A stretch of DNA of 18,672 nucleotides from Bacteroidales bacterium UBA2714 (GTDB lineage Bacteria > Bacteroidota > Bacteroidia > Bacteroidales > P3), in the NCBI GenBank assembly GCA_002354035.1, contig DEKU01000051.1:1-18672 (forward strand). Reading direction: 5' to 3'. Position 1 is the stretch's first letter. Every line of letters begins with the position of its first letter. Made by a program: the position numbers and the translations under genes. Under the pieces are notes generated by a model that had not been told where the DNA came from, made no database searches, and worked only from the letters and a program-made list of their open reading frames with translations. Positions 15,780-18,672 of the stretch are shown piece after piece.

Positions 15780-17102
15780 TTATTTCAGGGTGAATTTCAC
15801 GGTGCGGGTGCCGTTCTTGTTCTTCACCCGCACGGTGTAGGTGCCTTTCTTCATTTTGGCGATGTTGATGTGGCTTCCATTGATATATCGTGGCACGGTG
15901 CGCACTTTCTCGCCCTTGGAGTTGAGGAAAGTGACCTGCGCCTCGGGAGCGTTCATGGTGATGGTGATGTAGCCCTCCTCCAAGTTGGGGGTCAGCTTGA
16001 TGCGGTCTTCCACCTCGGCGGTCTCGGCGGACTGCTTGGGCTTTTTGTCGGCCTCGGGTCCGGTGGCGGTGCCTGCCTTGGCGTCGGCCAGTGCGGCGTC
16101 GGCTGTGGACTCGCTGTTCTCGGCCACCGTGCGGTCGGCCATCTGGTAGTCGGACAGGCAGTAGAGCCCTTTCTCGTCCGTCCCGAACCAGATGTTGCCA
16201 CTGCGGTCGATGGCTATATTCTGGTACATGCACTTGGGCAGCACATCACCTCCGCGGAACGTGTCCCATCGGTCCTTGCAGTCGAACACGGCCACTCCGC
16301 CGTCAGTAGCCATCCACAGGTGCCCCTCCTTGTCGAAAGCCAGGTCGTTGATTTGATTGCCCGGCAGGGGACTGTTGTCGGTGTGGAACAGCTGCCACTC
16401 CTCGCCGTCGAAGCGGCACAACCCCTCGAGCGTCCCGATCCATTTCACGTTCTGCTTGTCGATAGCAATGGAGAGCACTATGTTGTGGGCTATCTTCGAG
16501 TTCTTCGTGGTGTAGGAGATCCAACGGTTGCCGTCGAACACACAGAGGCCGTCGTTAGTTCCAATCCACTTGCGGTCGCGGTTGTCCACCACCACACAGA
16601 GGATAAAGTCGCTCAGCAACTCGCTGTCGTTGGCCGTATACTTATGCCAGTTCACCCCGTCGTAGGAGACAAAACCGCTCAGCGTCACCCCGATCCATTT
16701 CGTCCCGGCGTGGTCCACGGCGATGTCGCGTATGTATTTCATGTTCAGTCTCCGGGTTTCCTCGCTGTGTTCAAACCAGCGGTTGCCGTTGAGCTCTATC
16801 ACCCCGTAGTCGTCGGTGCCGATCCATAGGGTGTTGCCTTCCGGCAGCAGGCAGTTGACAAACTGGTTTTTCAGCTTCTCGTTGAAGTCGGAATAGTCCG
16901 TCCAGTTTCCGTTCTTGTAGCAGTTGAGTCCCTGGGTGGTGCCCACCCACAGGTTGTTGCGGTTGTCCAGACTGATGGCCAGAATGTTGTTGCCCGTCAG
17001 TTCCGAGTTTCTGGTGGTGTAGTTGGTCCATTTCTGGGCGGTGGCCGTCCAGGCAAGCAGGGTTGCTATGGCTATTGCGAGTGTCTGTTTCATCCGTATC
17101 AT
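15780..17102 (-). CDS. Secreted seven-bladed propeller (Reg_prop) with type IX-like C-terminal tail
   Basis: The 440-residue product (437 if the ATG at 17093 is used) has a signal peptide ending in TATAQ. Residues about 24-335 contain seven repeats of the two-component-regulator propeller type, each with a W-[IV]-G-T core (for example LWVGTTQGLNCY, KWIGTNDGLCVFDGNRW). A linker of about 45 residues rich in Ala, Glu and Lys follows (about 336-380). The last 75 residues (TVRVKNKNGTRTVKFTLK at the end) look like the Por_Secre_tail sorting domain of the type IX secretion system. It has no histidine kinase or DNA-binding domain, unlike hybrid two-component proteins. The gene lies 28 bases after the GATase-like gene and 35 before dsbD. 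It is probably a surface or secreted binding protein; its ligand is unknown. Confidence 0.85.
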   Translation of the reverse strand: MIRMKQTLAIAIATLLAWTATAQKWTNYTTRNSELTGNNILAISLDNRNNLWVGTTQGLNCYKNGNWTDYSDFNEKLKNQFVNCLLPEGNTLWIGTDDYGVIELNGNRWFEHSEETRRLNMKYIRDIAVDHAGTKWIGVTLSGFVSYDGVNWHKYTANDSELLSDFILCVVVDNRDRKWIGTNDGLCVFDGNRWISYTTKNSKIAHNIVLSIAIDKQNVKWIGTLEGLCRFDGEEWQLFHTDNSPLPGNQINDLAFDKEGHLWMATDGGVAVFDCKDRWDTFRGGDVLPKCMYQNIAIDRSGNIWFGTDEKGLYCLSDYQMADRTVAENSESTADAALADAKAGTATGPEADKKPKQSAETAEVEDRIKLTPNLEEGYITITMNAPEAQVTFLNSKGEKVRTVPRYINGSHINIAKMKKGTYTVRVKNKNGTRTVKFTLK

Positions 17103-17130
17103 TTTTGCGTTGAGATGCGAAACTATACTG

Positions 17131-18399
17131 TCAGGTTTTGTGCTTCTCCTTCTTGGCGGCGGGGAACAGGATGTTGTTCAATATCAGCCTGTAGCCTGGC
17201 GAGTTGGGGAAAAGCGAGAGGTCCGTGGGGGGGTCGCCCACAAAGTGGCGGTAGTCCTCCGGGTCGTGCCCGCCGAGGAAGGTCCAGGTGCCTTTGCCGT
17301 ATTCGCCATGCAGGTAGCGCACCTCGCCCAGCGCCTTGTTCTCGGCCAGGATGACGGCCGACGACTTGACGCACTCGCGGCGGAACGCCGTGGTCTGACC
17401 CATAAAGCCGTGTATGATGCGCGTGTGATTCTGGGTGAGCATGGTGGGCACCCAGTCCCATTTGGCCGAGAAATCGAACAGCGTGAAGAAATCATTCTTC
17501 TCGTTCACCGCCCGCTGGTGGGCGCGGTCGTCGATGTCGATGGTCGAAATCTCATACTCTACAGGGTTGGTGCTTATGCGGAAATCCTTGAAGGCAAAGG
17601 TTTTGTTGAAGTCCAGCTGCTGCTGGGCGTCGGGCTGCATGGGGTCGCCGTCGAACATCACGTCGCAGATGTCCACATTCTCCGCCGCCAGGGCCACGTC
17701 GTAGCTGTCCGGCGCCGAGCACATGGCAAAGAGGAATCCCCCGCCCATCACAAAGTCGCGTATCTTGTGGGCCACGGCCAGTTTCAGCTGGCTCACCTTC
17801 TGGAATCCCAGCCGGGAGGCGGTGGCCTCCTGCGTGCGCACATCCTCGATATACCACTGCTGGTTGCGGTAGTTTCCCCAGAACTTGCCATACTGGCCGG
17901 TGAAATCCTCATGGTGCAGGTGAAGCCAGTCGTAGGTGGGCAGCACCCCCGCCATCACCTCGTCGTCGTACACCACGTCGTAGGGGATGTCGGCATAGGT
18001 CAGCACCAGCGTCACCGCGTCGTCCCAGGGCAGCTTGTTCTTTGGCGAGTAGACAGCTATGCGGGGCGCTTTGTGCAGCTTCACGGCGTCCATGTTGACC
18101 GACGGGTCGGCAATCTCCGACAGGATGGCGCTCGACTGCCCGTCGGCAATCACCTCCGCGCTCACGCCGCGCAGGCGGCACTCCTTGTCCAGCAGGTCGG
18201 CATACTTCATCATGAAGCTGCCGCCGCGGTAGTTGAGCAGCCAGGTCACCTCCACTTCGCGCTGCAACGCGTAGTAGGCCACTCCGTAGGCTTTGAGGTG
18301 GTTTTTCTGCACCCCGTCCATCGGTATGAGCAGATAACTTGCGCGGGCGGCGGGTCCGGCAAGCAGCAGTAGCAGTAATATGACGACACTTTTTCTCAT
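17131..18399 (-). CDS. Secreted GATase1-like protein (often mislabelled asparagine synthetase B)
   Basis: The 422-residue product has a signal peptide (MRKSVVILLLLLLAGPAARA); the ATG at 18399 is preferred to a GTG three codons upstream. It matches from memory a Bacteroidota family recognised by LLIPMD, KNHLKAYG, LLNYRGGSF and the end NSPGYRLILNNILFPAA. Databases often call it asparagine synthetase B, but no N-terminal Cys nucleophile, ATP-pyrophosphatase loop or expected length (about 550) is present. The core rather looks like a class I glutamine-amidotransferase/ThuA-like fold: a possible nucleophile Cys227 after GGGFLFAM, His160-His163 in HLHHED, and GGHDPED at 376-382. It is the first gene of the operon with the propeller and dsbD. 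Export suggests a periplasmic or surface role; substrate unknown. Confidence 0.8.
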   Translation of the reverse strand: MRKSVVILLLLLLAGPAARASYLLIPMDGVQKNHLKAYGVAYYALQREVEVTWLLNYRGGSFMMKYADLLDKECRLRGVSAEVIADGQSSAILSEIADPSVNMDAVKLHKAPRIAVYSPKNKLPWDDAVTLVLTYADIPYDVVYDDEVMAGVLPTYDWLHLHHEDFTGQYGKFWGNYRNQQWYIEDVRTQEATASRLGFQKVSQLKLAVAHKIRDFVMGGGFLFAMCSAPDSYDVALAAENVDICDVMFDGDPMQPDAQQQLDFNKTFAFKDFRISTNPVEYEISTIDIDDRAHQRAVNEKNDFFTLFDFSAKWDWVPTMLTQNHTRIIHGFMGQTTAFRRECVKSSAVILAENKALGEVRYLHGEYGKGTWTFLGGHDPEDYRHFVGDPPTDLSLFPNSPGYRLILNNILFPAAKKEKHKT

Positions 18400-18405
18400 G
18401 CAATC

Positions 18406-18437
18406 CACAATAACGCTCTTTCCGTTTTATTATTGTG
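18406..18437. repeat. 8-bp inverted repeat just upstream of the GATase-like gene
   Basis: CACAATAA (18406-18413) and TTATTGTG (18430-18437) are perfect inverted arms 16 bases apart, ending only seven bases before the start codon. On the minus-strand transcript this would be a hairpin covering the ribosome binding region, directly after the GC-rich hairpin at 18438-18456. Alternatively it is an operator. Confidence 0.5.
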
Positions 18438-18465
18438 CGGCCGCCGCAGGCGGCCGTCTTTTTTT
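18438..18465 (+). terminator. Plus-strand intrinsic terminator with T run
   Basis: CGGCCGCC (18438-18445) pairs perfectly with GGCGGCCG (18449-18456) around GCA; TCTTTTTTT follows. The orientation with the T run is plus, yet the neighbouring gene is on the minus strand and no plus gene ends here. Read from the minus strand the hairpin is followed by AT-rich DNA, so it may also serve as a leader hairpin. Confidence 0.65.
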
Positions 18466-18571
18466 CCGCCCCCGGTCCCTCCGCGACCCTCGGTTGCCAC
18501 GCGCCGGGTCGGCTTTTTGGCCGCTGTGTTGCCCTTGTTTGGATATGGGTTCTGTGTGATAATCAGGGTGG

Positions 18572-18631
18572 AGTATAGAGGAAGTATAGAATAAGTGTAG
18601 AATAAGTAGAGACTAAATGTAGTATAAATAG
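18572..18631. repeat. 11-base degenerate tandem repeat
   Basis: Five consecutive 11-base units run from 18572 to 18626, followed by a partial AATAG to 18631: AGTATAGAGGA, AGTATAGAATA, AGTGTAGAATA, AGTAGAGACTA, AATGTAGTATA. Similarity falls toward the right. The period is close to one helical turn. It lies about 170 bases upstream of the GATase-like gene start, with no promoter consensus of the phylum seen in 18400-18672. Confidence 0.6.
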
Positions 18632-18672
18632 CGGACCTGGAGCGAAGGCTGTGATTTGCTGATTTAGGTTGT

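Noticed and set aside
15750..16829. Plus-strand open frame of about 359 codons
   Set aside because: It is antisense to the propeller gene, whose repeats are unmistakable; composition is Val/His/Gly-rich without recognisable domains.
17023..18372. Long plus-strand open frame of about 449 codons
   Set aside because: It is antisense to the GATase-like gene, has low-complexity Val/His/Gly-rich composition, no signal or family motif, and arises from GC-rich codon bias of the real gene.
17131..18399. Naming the gene asnB
   Set aside because: The protein is exported and lacks both catalytic domains of asparagine synthetase B; the label seems to be a propagated misannotation.
18572..18631. CRISPR array
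   Set aside because: Units are 11 bases, contiguous and without spacers, and no cas gene is present.

Overview
This window looks like chromosomal DNA from a member of the Bacteroidota, most likely order Bacteroidales. Several start regions carry the phylum-type promoter (TTG, 19 bases, TAnnTTTG). Ribosome binding regions are A-rich rather than Shine-Dalgarno-like. Gene content fits too: lipoproteins with SCKKE-like starts, small outer-membrane barrels ending in an aromatic residue plus R/K-L, a C-terminal tail resembling type IX secretion sorting domains, and the phylum-restricted family often mislabelled 'asparagine synthetase B'. Coding DNA is moderately GC-rich; intergenic DNA is AT-rich. 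No mobile element, CRISPR array, phage gene or obvious recent insertion was seen, so this is mainly core or lineage-specific chromosome.

Layout. (1) Bases 217-3981, plus strand: an envelope-stress-like operon of ECF sigma factor, single-pass membrane protein (probable anti-sigma), large secreted barrel protein, small barrel protein and lipoprotein. (2) 4148-4582, plus: a TM2-domain protein with its own promoter and a leader that can fold in two exclusive ways. (3) 4664-6659, minus: a secreted papain-like (bleomycin hydrolase type) peptidase followed by adenylate kinase with an unusual internal insertion; a 17-bp hairpin separates adk from the TM2 gene. (4) 7072-7383, plus: a short, mostly helical protein. 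(5) 7558-13129, minus: a complete CzcCBA-type tripartite metal efflux operon in the order adaptor, RND pump, TolC-like outer-membrane channel. (6) 13373-13447, minus: an initiator tRNA-fMet with its own promoter and terminator. (7) 13663-18399, minus: a compact three-gene operon encoding a GATase-like secreted protein (the 'asparagine synthetase B' misnomer), a seven-bladed propeller with a type IX-like tail, and a DsbD-type thiol:disulfide reductase. (8) The right edge holds two stacked hairpins and an 11-base tandem repeat.

How the genes fit together. Most of the window concerns the cell envelope. The sigma operon probably senses and adjusts the outer membrane or surface; the efflux operon exports divalent metals across both membranes; the DsbD operon delivers reducing power to the periplasm next to two exported proteins. 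The least explained units are the sigma/barrel operon and the GATase-like/propeller/DsbD operon; these are the best candidates for undescribed biology. All functions are inferred from sequence reading alone; no database search was possible.
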